Source: JBJXHC01 sp046160825 (lineage in GTDB: Bacteria > Bacteroidota > Ignavibacteria > UBA10030 > UBA6906). Taken from it: a DNA stretch of 46,759 bases. The stretch covers positions 1 to 46,759 of the forward strand of contig JBJXHC010000014.1 of NCBI GenBank assembly GCA_046160825.1, written 5' to 3'. A model generated the notes under the pieces. The model saw only the letters and a list, made by a program, of their open reading frames with translations, ran no database searches and had not been told where the DNA came from. This document shows, one piece after another, positions 7,527 to 16,076 of this stretch. A program made the position numbers and the translations under genes. Every line of letters starts with the position of its first letter. Position 1 is the stretch's first letter.

Positions 7527-8425
7527 GACATCACCAGGGATCGCACAAGTATTTGGAGCTTGTCCTTAAGTGAGAGCGTTGGGCGGTGCAACACATCATA
7601 GCCGGAGGTTTCAATCTTGTTAAGAACGGTGGTTCCTCCGTGCCAGGTCAGCTTGAGTTCCAGCCGCAGGGAGGGCGCGGCTTCGCGACACAGCGGTTTT
7701 CCCTCATCGAACAACTGCCGGGTCCTCTCCACTTGGAATTTCATCAACTGTTGCAGCGCGCTATTGGTCTTTCCTGTTGTCAATTCGTTTTCATTGTAAC
7801 CAAAACGCCTGCAATCTTCAAGCGGGAGATAGAGCCTGCCACGCGGCCAATCAACGCCCAGATCCTGCCAAAAATTGGTAAGTTGCAGTGCGGTGCAAAC
7901 GGCATCCGAAAGTGAGAGGTTCCGCGGTGAAGCATCTCTGAAAATATGAAGAACGATCCTTCCCACAGGATTCGCCGAGTGGCTGCAATAGAAGAGAAGG
8001 TCATCGAATGTCTCGAACCGGGACGTCGTTACATCCATCCGAAATGCAGTAAGGAGATCATTGAACAGCCCTTTCGGTACTTTGTACACACGCAAGGTCT
8101 CTGCAAGAGCGATAAAGACCGGATGGTCGGCCTCTCCGCGGATACACGCATCAAGCTTTGTCTGCCAGTCGTTAAGCAGTGCAAGGCGTGCTTCAACCGT
8201 GCGGTCTCCTTCATCCGCAAAGTCATCCGCCGTTCTGGCGAATGCATACACCGCACAAATATGGGGTCGTTCCCGCTTCGGCAAGATGAGCGATGCGACG
8301 GGAAAATTCTCGTAGTGACTTCGCGTAAGGTTTTCACAATACGAAAACGCATCGCGAAGGCTCGCGGTGGGGAATGGTTGAACGCTCACTGCATCGGGAT
8401 CAGTTATAACGATAGAGGAGGTCAT
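7523..8425 (-). CDS. hpnC: Hydroxysqualene synthase HpnC
   Basis: 300 residues, second squalene/phytoene synthase family protein of the cluster. HYENFPVASLILP, typical of HpnC, is followed by the first Asp motif (TADDFADEGD, D67-D71). The second motif is LTNFWQDLGVDWPRGRLYLP. HpnC converts presqualene diphosphate to hydroxysqualene, the HpnE substrate. I chose the ATG at 8425. An in-frame ATG at 8452 would add nine basic residues. Either start overlaps the upstream SnoaL-like gene, so the two are probably translationally coupled. Confidence 0.9.
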   Translation of the reverse strand: MTSSIVITDPDAVSVQPFPTASLRDAFSYCENLTRSHYENFPVASLILPKRERPHICAVYAFARTADDFADEGDRTVEARLALLNDWQTKLDACIRGEADHPVFIALAETLRVYKVPKGLFNDLLTAFRMDVTTSRFETFDDLLFYCSHSANPVGRIVLHIFRDASPRNLSLSDAVCTALQLTNFWQDLGVDWPRGRLYLPLEDCRRFGYNENELTTGKTNSALQQLMKFQVERTRQLFDEGKPLCREAAPSLRLELKLTWHGGTTVLNKIETSGYDVLHRPTLSLKDKLQILVRSLVMS

Positions 8426-8819
8426 CTTCCGCCGGCGTAAGAACAGATCCATGATGATGAATCATCTTCCATTCTTCGTTATCGAAATCGAATATGTTGG
8501 TTGCAGCCACCGAGGCTGTGCGCACGTTGTTCCCGCCACGCAAAACAATCTCTTCCACCAGTGTCACAATTGCGGCGGTGTTGTGAATTTCCGCCTTCAC
8601 GTTCCGGAGTGAAATCCGAAGAGCAACCTTCCCGGAGAAAATGCTCTCCCAACTCCGCCTCACCTCCGACCATCCCTCGATGACACCTGACCCCGGATGG
8701 ATACATCGTACATTCTCGGAACGTTGCCAGAGACTGTCAAGGGCTTCAATGTCAAACTGTTCAAAGGCCTCGTAGAATCGGGCATTCGCAAGGAGTAGTG
8801 CGTTCTTTGTCTTTGTCAT
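8400..8819 (-). CDS. SnoaL-like / nuclear transport factor 2-like domain protein
   Basis: 139 residues from the ATG at 8819. The frame is open to 9005, but the extra 62 codons cross the promoter and have no family resemblance. The small alpha+beta cone fold is suggested by ARFYEAFEQFDIEALDSLW, then VRCIHPGSGVIEGWSEVRRS and a C-terminal WKMIHHHGS strand. Members are either enzymes or simple binding proteins. The role here is unknown. As the first gene of the hpnCDE unit, overlapping hpnC, it may affect squalene or downstream lipid metabolism, but this rests on position only. Confidence 0.82.
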   Translation of the reverse strand: MTKTKNALLLANARFYEAFEQFDIEALDSLWQRSENVRCIHPGSGVIEGWSEVRRSWESIFSGKVALRISLRNVKAEIHNTAAIVTLVEEIVLRGGNNVRTASVAATNIFDFDNEEWKMIHHHGSVLTPAEDDLLYRYN

Positions 8820-8850
8820 GGTCCGTGTGTGATCAAGTGGTGATTGGCAG

Positions 8851-8879
8851 AATATATCCAAATACGCTGGTATTATCAA
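8851..8879 (-). promoter_or_regulatory. Near-consensus promoter of the SnoaL-hpnCDE unit
   Basis: Minus strand TTGATA (8874-8879), a 17-base spacer, then TATATT (8851-8856). The predicted start is about 25 bases before the ATG at 8819. The best -35/-10 pair found in the window by eye. Confidence 0.6.
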
Positions 8880-8898
8880 CGTGGACTTAAGTCGGTGG

Positions 8899-8927
8899 TT
8901 GCAGATGAAGCCAATTAGTATTATATT
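8899..8927 (+). promoter_or_regulatory. Predicted promoter facing the tRNA and tilS
   Basis: Plus strand TTGCAG (8899-8904), 17 bases, TATATT (8922-8927). It is divergent from the hpn promoter and would start transcription about 115 bases before the tRNA. No other plus-strand promoter was obvious before the tRNA. Confidence 0.4.
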
Positions 8928-9048
8928 TTTCAACGAGGTGGTGCTGCGCCAGCCTGTCTGACACGGGGTCCCCTTCTGTGGCAAAGGGACTGAAATCCAT
9001 CCCATCCGACCCCTAATACGACATTTCTGGAAAAGTTCTCATGTGGAT

Positions 9049-9122
9049 GGCGGGATAGCTCAGCCGGTTAGAGCGTCGGAATCATAATCCGTAGGTCGGG
9101 GGTTCGAATCCCTCTCCCGCTA
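9049..9122 (+). tRNA. tRNA with CAU anticodon (elongator tRNA-Met, or tRNA-Ile2)
   Basis: The 74-nt cloverleaf folds fully: acceptor GGCGGGA/TCCCGCT with a terminal G-U pair; D arm GCTC/GAGC; anticodon stem TCGGA/TCCGT with loop ATCATAA (anticodon CAT); five-base variable loop; T arm GGGGG/CCCTC around TTCGAAT; discriminator A. The outer anticodon pair is a U-U mismatch. It is not initiator tRNA, because position 1 pairs with 72 and the GGG/CCC anticodon-stem pairs are absent. CCA is not encoded. Elongator Met seems likelier on general similarity, but tRNA-Ile(CAU), the TilS substrate, cannot be excluded, and tilS starts 134 bases downstream. Confidence 0.93.
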
Positions 9123-9255
9123 CTTCGGGCATTTGGTCTTACTCCCCTGTAAGCAACCATGGGATGTTTTTGTTGGAGGCGGACATATTCCTCCATCACG
9201 TTTCCATTGTTGCTCCACACTACACGGGGATTTTTAAGGGGGATACAAACAGACC

Positions 9256-10686
9256 ATGTTCTCATCGAGAGCATTTCTCACTCGCTTCCATGAATACAGT
9301 CGTCGACGACGACTGATCGAGGAGCGGAACAAGATTATCGCGGCAGTAAGTGGTGGAGCGGACTCCGTTGTGATGTTGGATCTGCTTGCTCGCGAGCAGG
9401 AGGCGTTCGGGCTGACGATTATTGTCGCCCACTTCAACCACCAACTGCGTGGCGATGAATCTGACGGCGACGAGGCGCATGTTGCACAGCGGGCGCTGCA
9501 CTACGGGTTCGAGTTATATGTGGAGCGGGCACACACGGCAGAGTTTGCACGCCATAGAAAGATCGGTATTCAGGAAGCAGCACGGCTGCTGCGGTACGAG
9601 TTCTTTGATAAACTGTTGGTGTCCAGCGGGTTCGACAAGATCGCAACGGCGCATAACGCTGACGACAACTCCGAGACGATTCTCTTGAATTTGTTCCGTG
9701 GCGCAGGGGTACAGGGATTGTCCGGTATTCCCGTGTACCGGGAAGACAAGAAAATTATCCGGCCGTTATTGTTCGCAGAGCGGCGCGAGATCGAAATGTA
9801 TCAACAGGAAGAGCGGCTCCCCTTCCGCCTCGATTCTTCGAACGTCAAGGATTACTACACGAGGAATTTCATCCGGCACCACATTCTGCCTCCGATAAAA
9901 GAGCAGGTGAATCCCAACGTCGTACAGACACTGCATCGTTCCGCAGAGCTATTCCGCGAGTTGGAAGCGTTTCTGACGTACACCGCCCGTCAGAGTTTCG
10001 ATCTCATGGTCGCCAAGCGGACGGAAGAAGAATTGCACATCTCCATTCCGCGCCTCCGCAGTAACCCGGTATTGATGCAACAGTATATCATCATGCTCGC
10101 AGGAGACACTTTCACGCACAAGACACTCGAGTATGAGCAAGTGAATGCAATCCTCGAGTTGACCGAGGGGTTGACCGGCTCGTGGGTTTCTATTTCCAAA
10201 GAGTACGTGGTGTTCCGCGATCGCGAAAACCTTGTGTTGCGCAAAACGGAGCCGGTCCCCGAGTTCCGGATCACCGTCCAGCCGAACCACCTGTATGAGT
10301 TCAACAAGTTCCGGTTCGCAACTCAGGTGCTGGAACAAAATAATGTCACGTTCAGCAACAACAGCAACGCAGAATATGTCGATGCGGACAGGGTGAACGG
10401 GGACGACCTCATCCTCCGAACGTGGAGCGACGGAGACGCGTTCGTTCCACTGGGGATGAAGACCAAGAAAAAGATCAGCGATTTCTTTGTTGACGCAAAG
10501 ATCCCGATTTATGAAAAACACCATATCCCCATTCTTGAGACGAAGCAGGGTGAAGTGGTGTGGATATGCGGTCAGCGCATCGATGACCGGTTCAAAATCA
10601 CCGGCGACACGAAGCGCGTGCTGAAGCTTGAGTTCTCACGATTAACAGAAAAGGCGAATGACAAAGGCCCTAAAGGTAAACGGTGA
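9256..10686 (+). CDS. tilS: tRNA(Ile)-lysidine synthase
   Basis: 476 residues. TilS uses ATP to join lysine to C34 of tRNA-Ile(CAU), so that it reads AUA codons as isoleucine. The N-terminal PP-loop ATPase motif is SGGADS (32-37). HNADDNSETILLNLFRGAGV is the family signature. A middle linker domain follows, and the C-terminal TilS substrate-binding domain (about 385-465) includes LILRTWSDGDAFVPLGM and KKISDFFVDAKIP. The ATG is preceded by AAGGGGG. The gene heads the run tilS-hpt-ftsH, an order common in bacteria, and overlaps hpt by 29 bases. Confidence 0.96.
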   Translation: MFSSRAFLTRFHEYSRRRRLIEERNKIIAAVSGGADSVVMLDLLAREQEAFGLTIIVAHFNHQLRGDESDGDEAHVAQRALHYGFELYVERAHTAEFARHRKIGIQEAARLLRYEFFDKLLVSSGFDKIATAHNADDNSETILLNLFRGAGVQGLSGIPVYREDKKIIRPLLFAERREIEMYQQEERLPFRLDSSNVKDYYTRNFIRHHILPPIKEQVNPNVVQTLHRSAELFRELEAFLTYTARQSFDLMVAKRTEEELHISIPRLRSNPVLMQQYIIMLAGDTFTHKTLEYEQVNAILELTEGLTGSWVSISKEYVVFRDRENLVLRKTEPVPEFRITVQPNHLYEFNKFRFATQVLEQNNVTFSNNSNAEYVDADRVNGDDLILRTWSDGDAFVPLGMKTKKKISDFFVDAKIPIYEKHHIPILETKQGEVVWICGQRIDDRFKITGDTKRVLKLEFSRLTEKANDKGPKGKR

Positions 10687-11212
10687 CACCTTCGTCACCA
10701 TGATCACCGAACGGCGGATCAAGACGAAGGTGAAACAACTTGCACGACAAATAAGTAAGGACTATAAGGGAACCGTTCCAGTATTCATCGGGATACTCAA
10801 CGGTTCGTTTATTTTTTTCGCGGACCTTATCCGCGAGGTAACGGTACCGTGCGAGATCGACTTTCTGAAGCTTTCGAGCTACGGAGATGCCAAAATCAGC
10901 TCGGGTAATGTCAAATTGCTCAAAGACCTGAACTGTCAGGTGGAAGGGCGGGACATTATCATCGTAGAGGATGTTATAGATTCAGGGCTTTCGATGGAAT
11001 ACATCAGGAATCTCATCACCCAACAGAACCCGAAGTCCTTTAGGATTGTTACTCTATTGTACAAGAGCACTGCTGTAAAGACTCAATTGAAAATTGATTA
11101 TATTGGGTTCTCCATTCCGAAGGACTTCGTTATCGGGTACGGACTGGATTATGCACAGCGGATGAGAAACCTGAAGCAAATATACCGATTAAAGGCTGCA
11201 CGAGAGGAGTAG
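10658..11212 (+). CDS. hpt: Hypoxanthine phosphoribosyltransferase
   Basis: 184 residues, type I phosphoribosyltransferase of purine salvage that makes IMP/GMP from hypoxanthine/guanine and PRPP. The PRPP-binding loop IIIVEDVIDSGLSM is clear. The N-terminal hood has PVFIGILNGSFIFFADL and the C-terminal end DFVIGYGLDYAQRMRNL. The first ATG lies within the tilS 3' end. A second in-frame ATG (10700) would cut into the conserved N-terminus. It lies nine bases upstream of ftsH. Confidence 0.95.
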   Translation: MTKALKVNGDTFVTMITERRIKTKVKQLARQISKDYKGTVPVFIGILNGSFIFFADLIREVTVPCEIDFLKLSSYGDAKISSGNVKLLKDLNCQVEGRDIIIVEDVIDSGLSMEYIRNLITQQNPKSFRIVTLLYKSTAVKTQLKIDYIGFSIPKDFVIGYGLDYAQRMRNLKQIYRLKAAREE

Positions 11213-11221
11213 TACCGGAAG

Positions 11222-13282
11222 ATGGATGAGCAACGAAAATCTGAGAATGGTAATCGCAAACAGGGTGATTCCGACCGCAAGCGGAGTTTCCCAAGGCCCG
11301 GACGCGGACGGAAACCCGTCCAACGGCCCGACGATGATTTTAATTGGAACAAGGTACTGAAGGTTGTCCTGAGCTGGTCTGCCATCATCCTCCTTGTGTT
11401 TCTCGTCATGACGCTATTCAAAGGAGCAGACAGTACGGAGCAGGAGATTACGTATACCGAATACGTCGGGTTCCTGAACAACAACGAGATCGCAGAAGCA
11501 ACCATCCGCAAATCGGAGTTGACGAACTTTGACTTCCACGGGTTACTCAAGAACCCGAAGAGAATCACCCGCGGCGGCAAGGAATTGGAGTTCAACCGTT
11601 TCGTATTGACTCTCCCCATTCTCGACAGCCAGGTCATCAACGATTGGAATACGCGCGGCTTGAAGTTCACCGTGGTAAGAGAGGACAACGCGTGGATTAC
11701 TGCACTTATTGGCGCATTGCCCTGGGTGTTGTTGCTGGTAGTATGGCTGATCATTATGCGACGGATGCAGGGCGCAGGACCGAAGGGATTGTTCTCGTTC
11801 GGGAAGAGCCGTGCAAAAATGTTGAATGAGGGCGCTCCGAAAATCACCTTTGTGGATGTTGCCGGGGCAGATGAAGCCAAAGCCGAACTGATGGAAATTA
11901 TTGAATTCCTCAAGGAGCCGACGAAGTTCCAGAAACTCGGCGGAAAGATTCCGCGCGGGGTATTACTTCTTGGCCCGCCAGGCACGGGAAAAACACTGCT
12001 TGCACGCGCGGTTGCCGGAGAAGCCGGTGTCCCGTTTTTCTCCATCTCAGGAGCCGATTTCGTCGAAATGTTTGTCGGCGTCGGTGCAAGCCGGGTACGT
12101 GATCTGTTTGATCAGGGAAAGAAAAGCGCGCCCTGTATTATCTTCATCGATGAAATAGACGCCGTCGGCCGGCATCGCGGCGCAGGTCTTGGCGGTGGAC
12201 ACGATGAGCGCGAGCAAACCTTGAATCAGCTTCTTGTTGAAATGGACGGCTTCGAGCAGAACAGTGGCGTTATTATCATTGCCGCGACAAACCGGCCGGA
12301 TGTTCTTGATCCGGCATTGATGCGTCCGGGACGCTTCGACCGACAGGTTGTTGTTGACCGTCCCGATGTGAAGGGACGTGAGGGCATTCTCCGTGTTCAT
12401 ACCAAGAACATCCCTCTGGCTGAGGACGTCACGCTTGAAACACTCGCGAAAGGCACGCCTGGCCTGGCCGGGGCTGATCTTGCCAACCTCGTGAATGAGG
12501 CCGCGTTACTGGCAGCGCGTCAGAATGCAAAAGCGGTAACGATGCACCACTTCGAGGACGCGAAGGACAAGGTGATGATGGGAATGGAGCGCAAGAGTCT
12601 CATCATTTCCGAAAAAGAAAAGAAGATCACTTCGTATCACGAAATCGGTCATGTGCTCGTCGCACGCATGATTCCCGAAGCAGACCCCGTGCATAAAGTC
12701 ACCATCATTCCCCGTGGCCGTGCACTTGGCCTGACAACGTATCTTCCCATAGATGAAAAGCATACGTACTCCAAGGGGTATCTCCAGGCAATGATCGCCT
12801 ATGCCCTTGGAGGCAGAGCGGCCGAAATGATTATCTTCAATGAACTCACGACCGGTGCCGGCAACGATATCGAACGCGCCACCGACCTTGCCCGCAAGAT
12901 GGTGTGCGAGTGGGGCATGAGCGAAACGCTCGGGCCCTTGACCTACGGTCAGAAGGAAGAAGAAGTATTCCTCGGGCGACAGATCATGCGCCAACGGAAC
13001 TACAGCGAAGAAACAGCCATTGCCATCGACAAGGAAATAAAAGACATCGTTTCCGGTGGCATGGTGCGCGCCGAGCGGATCCTCCACGAGAATATCGACA
13101 CGCTCCATAAACTCGCCCTCGCATTATTGGAGCGCGAAATTCTGGACGCCGTGGAGATCGATGCCATTATTCGCGGTGACATTCTCCCGCCAACGGAAAA
13201 GAGCGGTAACGGTCATGCAAAGGAAGTGAGCAAACAGGAAGCCGGTGCGACCGACACACCACAGCCCCCTGATACCAAGTGA
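11222..13282 (+). CDS. ftsH: ATP-dependent zinc metalloprotease FtsH
   Basis: 686 residues, a typical FtsH. A cytoplasmic N-terminal tail rich in Lys/Arg/Pro precedes TM1 (about 45-65), a periplasmic segment and TM2 (about 157-179). The AAA module has Walker A GPPGTGKT (251-258), Walker B IIFIDE (306-311) and the second region of homology around ATNRPDVLDPALMRPGRFD. The M41 zinc motif is HEIGH (473-477), with Ile in place of the usual Ala. FtsH degrades misassembled membrane proteins and some cytoplasmic regulators. The stop overlaps the next start as TGATG. Confidence 0.97.
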   Translation: MDEQRKSENGNRKQGDSDRKRSFPRPGRGRKPVQRPDDDFNWNKVLKVVLSWSAIILLVFLVMTLFKGADSTEQEITYTEYVGFLNNNEIAEATIRKSELTNFDFHGLLKNPKRITRGGKELEFNRFVLTLPILDSQVINDWNTRGLKFTVVREDNAWITALIGALPWVLLLVVWLIIMRRMQGAGPKGLFSFGKSRAKMLNEGAPKITFVDVAGADEAKAELMEIIEFLKEPTKFQKLGGKIPRGVLLLGPPGTGKTLLARAVAGEAGVPFFSISGADFVEMFVGVGASRVRDLFDQGKKSAPCIIFIDEIDAVGRHRGAGLGGGHDEREQTLNQLLVEMDGFEQNSGVIIIAATNRPDVLDPALMRPGRFDRQVVVDRPDVKGREGILRVHTKNIPLAEDVTLETLAKGTPGLAGADLANLVNEAALLAARQNAKAVTMHHFEDAKDKVMMGMERKSLIISEKEKKITSYHEIGHVLVARMIPEADPVHKVTIIPRGRALGLTTYLPIDEKHTYSKGYLQAMIAYALGGRAAEMIIFNELTTGAGNDIERATDLARKMVCEWGMSETLGPLTYGQKEEEVFLGRQIMRQRNYSEETAIAIDKEIKDIVSGGMVRAERILHENIDTLHKLALALLEREILDAVEIDAIIRGDILPPTEKSGNGHAKEVSKQEAGATDTPQPPDTK

Positions 13283-13947
13283 TGCATGGACTGCCGAACG
13301 TCGAGCAGAGTTACGGTGTTGAATTTGTCCGCAAGGGGATTCACCTCTGCTCGCTTTCGATTCCGATCATCTATTATTTCATCCCAAAAGCGACCGCTCT
13401 TGCCATCCTGATTCCCTTGACGCTTTTGTTCGCAGTTACTGATTTTGCCCGTCATCGTGTTCCTGCAATTAGCAGTCTGTACCTTCAGAACTTTGGCTGG
13501 CTGCTGCGCTCTCATGAACGCGACGATACCCGGCGTAGTTTTACCGGCGCGACATATGTTCTTCTTTCGGCCGTGATCGGCATCCTCGTATTTCCAAAGG
13601 TAGTATTCATTTCCGCATTTGCCATTCTCATCGTCTCCGATACCCTGGCTGCATTGGTGGGCAGAAAATACGGCACCAAACCATTTCTCAAGAAAAGCCG
13701 CGCAGGCGCACTTGCATTCCTTGTCAGCGCACTTGCTGTTATCGCGGTTGCACCCAAGATCCATTACCTTCCGACCGAATATTTCATCGGCGCCATCGGA
13801 GCTGTCATCGGGACTGTCGCTGAATCACTCAGCATTTCCGTGGACGATAATCTCTCGATCCCCATTTCCATCGGTGTAGCAATGTGGGTGCTCTACGCCC
13901 TCCTGCTTCCCTCGGTGAACGTGTTTTCCCTGGACGCATTGCGATAA
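13282..13947 (+). CDS. Diacylglycerol/polyprenol kinase family membrane protein
   Basis: 221 residues, about seven transmembrane segments. VEFVRKGIHLCSLSIPIIYY near the N-terminus, ATYVLLSAVIGILVF, ILIVSDTLAALVGRKYGTKP and the C-terminal GTVAESLSISVDDNLSIPI fit the SEC59/DGK1/VTE5 CTP-dependent lipid kinase family, often annotated as phosphatidate cytidylyltransferase. The likely substrate is a polyprenol, phytol-like alcohol or diacylglycerol. I used the ATG at 13282, which overlaps the ftsH stop by one base. An in-frame GTG lies one codon earlier. Confidence 0.83.
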   Translation: MHGLPNVEQSYGVEFVRKGIHLCSLSIPIIYYFIPKATALAILIPLTLLFAVTDFARHRVPAISSLYLQNFGWLLRSHERDDTRRSFTGATYVLLSAVIGILVFPKVVFISAFAILIVSDTLAALVGRKYGTKPFLKKSRAGALAFLVSALAVIAVAPKIHYLPTEYFIGAIGAVIGTVAESLSISVDDNLSIPISIGVAMWVLYALLLPSVNVFSLDALR

Positions 13948-13950
13948 GCC

Positions 13951-14421
13951 ATGCGGGTCTATCTCTCGGGTGGAATGGAATATGCAGACGACGAGGGAAG
14001 AAACTGGCGGGCAGGGTTGCAACGGTGGCTCAGCGATGAACTCCATTGCGACGTCTTTAATCCCAACGAAGAGAGTGAGCGGTTCTTCTCCACGCATCAT
14101 CCATCGTTGGATTTTCGAGCATTAAAACAAACCGACATCGCAAGATACACGCGGATTGTCCGCGAATTGGTGCAGAAGGATTGTCACGAGATTGCAGAGC
14201 GCTCTGACTTCATCATCTGCTATTGGGACGAAGCCGCCATGCGCGGGGCCGGCACAAAAGGAGAACTCACCATGGCCCGGCACTTCGACAAGCCCGTGTA
14301 TTTGGTGACCACAATGCCTCCGCACGATATTCCCGGATGGGTACTTGGATGCACAACAAAATTGTTTGCATCATTCCATGAACTGAAGACATTCATTCTC
14401 TCGGAATATTCCCAACCATAG
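13951..14421 (+). CDS. Nucleoside 2-deoxyribosyltransferase-like protein
   Basis: 156 residues. The N-terminal MRVYLSGGMEYADDEGRNWR and the central SDFIICYWDEAAMRGAGTKGEL match the Rossmann-like NDT/DRTGG superfamily, in which a glutamate attacks the nucleoside C1'. The usual substrates are deoxynucleosides in base-exchange salvage, but many members in this clade are uncharacterised. It starts three bases after the kinase-family gene and closes the tilS-hpt-ftsH run, with a strong terminator about 100 bases downstream. The purine salvage link with hpt is suggestive only. Confidence 0.72.
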   Translation: MRVYLSGGMEYADDEGRNWRAGLQRWLSDELHCDVFNPNEESERFFSTHHPSLDFRALKQTDIARYTRIVRELVQKDCHEIAERSDFIICYWDEAAMRGAGTKGELTMARHFDKPVYLVTTMPPHDIPGWVLGCTTKLFASFHELKTFILSEYSQP

Positions 14422-14520
14422 CTCCGTTTGTCACGACATGCCTTTTAGAATTCTTCACTATGTCAAATCGCATGCAGATCGGAAATCATTGGTAATCACT
14501 CTCAATTCCCCCTAAACACA

Positions 14521-14556
14521 GAACCTCCTGCAGGACGACAGGAGGTTCTTTTTTTT
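14521..14556 (+). terminator. Rho-independent terminator of the tilS-ftsH run
   Basis: A perfect ten-base stem, GAACCTCCTG/CAGGAGGTTC, with an eight-base loop is followed by eight T residues on the plus strand. It lies between convergent genes. The minus strand has no matching T tract, so it serves the plus-strand run. Confidence 0.93.
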
Positions 14557-14570
14557 ATCCCAGCATTCAG

Positions 14571-16076
14571 CTATTTCACAAACAGGTCTTCCACTTTCAT
14601 CAGGCGTATGTTTTCCGGTTTGATACCCAATGGAAACGTACTAATGTCTTTATCCTCTTGCAGTATCGTCTCCGATTTTGGGGACGAGTACGTGATGGGG
14701 CTTGGCAGATCCTTCATGAGCGCATCTTTCAGTGATGCGGCGTCTTTGGTAACGATGGCGATCTTCACGTTGCTGTACTGCCAGTGTTTCTTCACGGCGG
14801 CATTTACATCGGCAAGCGTCACCTCGTCCATCATTTTCCTGAAGCGTTCCAGATGGCTGCCGTTGAGAACATAGAACTGATCGTCGATGGCATACCCGAG
14901 ACGTTCCATGGTTGTCGGGGCGTAGTGGAGAACATATTTCTTGAGGAAGCCACGCGTCAACGAGAATTGTGACTCTGTCATGCCACCGTCCACCAGATTC
15001 CTGAATGCGCGGAGCGCAGCACGGAGCGCAAAATGTCGGGCTTCGTGCGGCACGGGCCTGATCCACATCTCAAAGATCTGCTTCCGGCGGGCAACATTCT
15101 GAGGTGGCATTTGCAAGCGGCCGCCATTCGGGAAATTCTCAATGTAGGAATAATCGCCGTAGTTCAAACCGCGCCCTTCGCGTATCACCTGATACAAATG
15201 ACTGCTGGAATTGCGATGCTCACCAAGCCATGAATTGGCAATCGCCAGCGCGTACCATTCCTTCGTCCCACGCAGCAGGTCGATGGGAAATCCCATGCTG
15301 ATAGCGGTCGCCGGCGCATCCTTCTCAACGATAGTCACCTGTATGCCGTTGAGTGCCTTCGGTTCCGGTCTGGGAACAGACTTCGGCATCCCGGCTGGAA
15401 GTGTGCTCAGGTCTTTCTTCAGACGATTCACGAGCGCGCCATCGAAGCCACCGCCAAGCCCGATGGAAAGGTTGTCGCGTGTATAGTGTTGCTCATAGAA
15501 TTTCCGGATGTCATCAAGAGTGATGCTCTTGATCGCTTCAACCGTCCCCTCAGCGATATGCCCGTAAGGAGTGCCATCAAAAATCGAATTGTACAACACC
15601 GCCTTGCCCAACTCTTCATCGCTCGCATAACGAAGCGTGTTCTCAAGTTGGTTCAGCACCTGACTCTTGATGCGGTCAAGATCCTCCTGCTTGAATGCCG
15701 GCTCAAGAATCGCCTCAGCAAGCAATGGATAATAATCATTCAGATTATCCTTGTGTGTTCGACCGGAGATAATTGTCATTTCGGTCGAGGCTGATCCCGA
15801 ATACCCCGATGCGAGAGGAAAGAGTTTGTCGAGCACCTGCTCATACGTGTTTGTCTTCGTTGAGCCGTCGGAGACCATCGCCGCAGTGATGGCCGCAAGT
15901 CCTTCTTTCCCGGCGGGATCGTTCTGCGAACCGACCTTGAACCAGATGCGGAAAGAGACTGTGGGGTCATTTTGCACGGGGAGAAGAATCAGGTTGTCCT
16001 GCGTTTTCTCCTGTGCCGTTCCGGATAAAAAAGCTGAGAGTATCATGGTGACCGTGAGGGTGATGATCGTTTTCAT
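14571..16076 (-). CDS. M16-family peptidase homolog lacking the zinc motif, secreted
   Basis: 501 residues. The N-terminal signal peptide (about 1-21, ending SGTAQ) indicates export. The pitrilysin/M16 fold is recognisable from WFKVGSQNDPAGKEGLAAIT, a second-half NSWLGEHRNSSSHLYQVIRE and an R/Y-containing C-terminal half. Where active members have HxxEH this protein reads GLAAITAAMVSDG, so it is probably the non-catalytic partner of the protein encoded directly upstream. The two overlap by four bases (ATGA), which suggests stoichiometric synthesis and a heterodimeric periplasmic protease. Confidence 0.9.
   Translation of the reverse strand: MKTIITLTVTMILSAFLSGTAQEKTQDNLILLPVQNDPTVSFRIWFKVGSQNDPAGKEGLAAITAAMVSDGSTKTNTYEQVLDKLFPLASGYSGSASTEMTIISGRTHKDNLNDYYPLLAEAILEPAFKQEDLDRIKSQVLNQLENTLRYASDEELGKAVLYNSIFDGTPYGHIAEGTVEAIKSITLDDIRKFYEQHYTRDNLSIGLGGGFDGALVNRLKKDLSTLPAGMPKSVPRPEPKALNGIQVTIVEKDAPATAISMGFPIDLLRGTKEWYALAIANSWLGEHRNSSSHLYQVIREGRGLNYGDYSYIENFPNGGRLQMPPQNVARRKQIFEMWIRPVPHEARHFALRAALRAFRNLVDGGMTESQFSLTRGFLKKYVLHYAPTTMERLGYAIDDQFYVLNGSHLERFRKMMDEVTLADVNAAVKKHWQYSNVKIAIVTKDAASLKDALMKDLPSPITYSSPKSETILQEDKDISTFPLGIKPENIRLMKVEDLFVK

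Noticed and set aside
8820..9005. Longer start for the SnoaL-like gene
   Set aside because: The extension runs across a near-consensus promoter, and its sequence is unlike the family.
9049..9122. Initiator tRNA-fMet
   Set aside because: The first base pairs with position 72 and the three G-C pairs of the initiator anticodon stem are missing.
9174..9195. Terminator between the tRNA and tilS
   Set aside because: The TGGAGG/CCTCCA stem is only six pairs and no T tract follows.
11149..12045. 298-codon open frame antisense to hpt/ftsH
   Set aside because: It is the shadow of a strongly conserved gene. Its product is Ser/Phe/Arg-rich with no domain.
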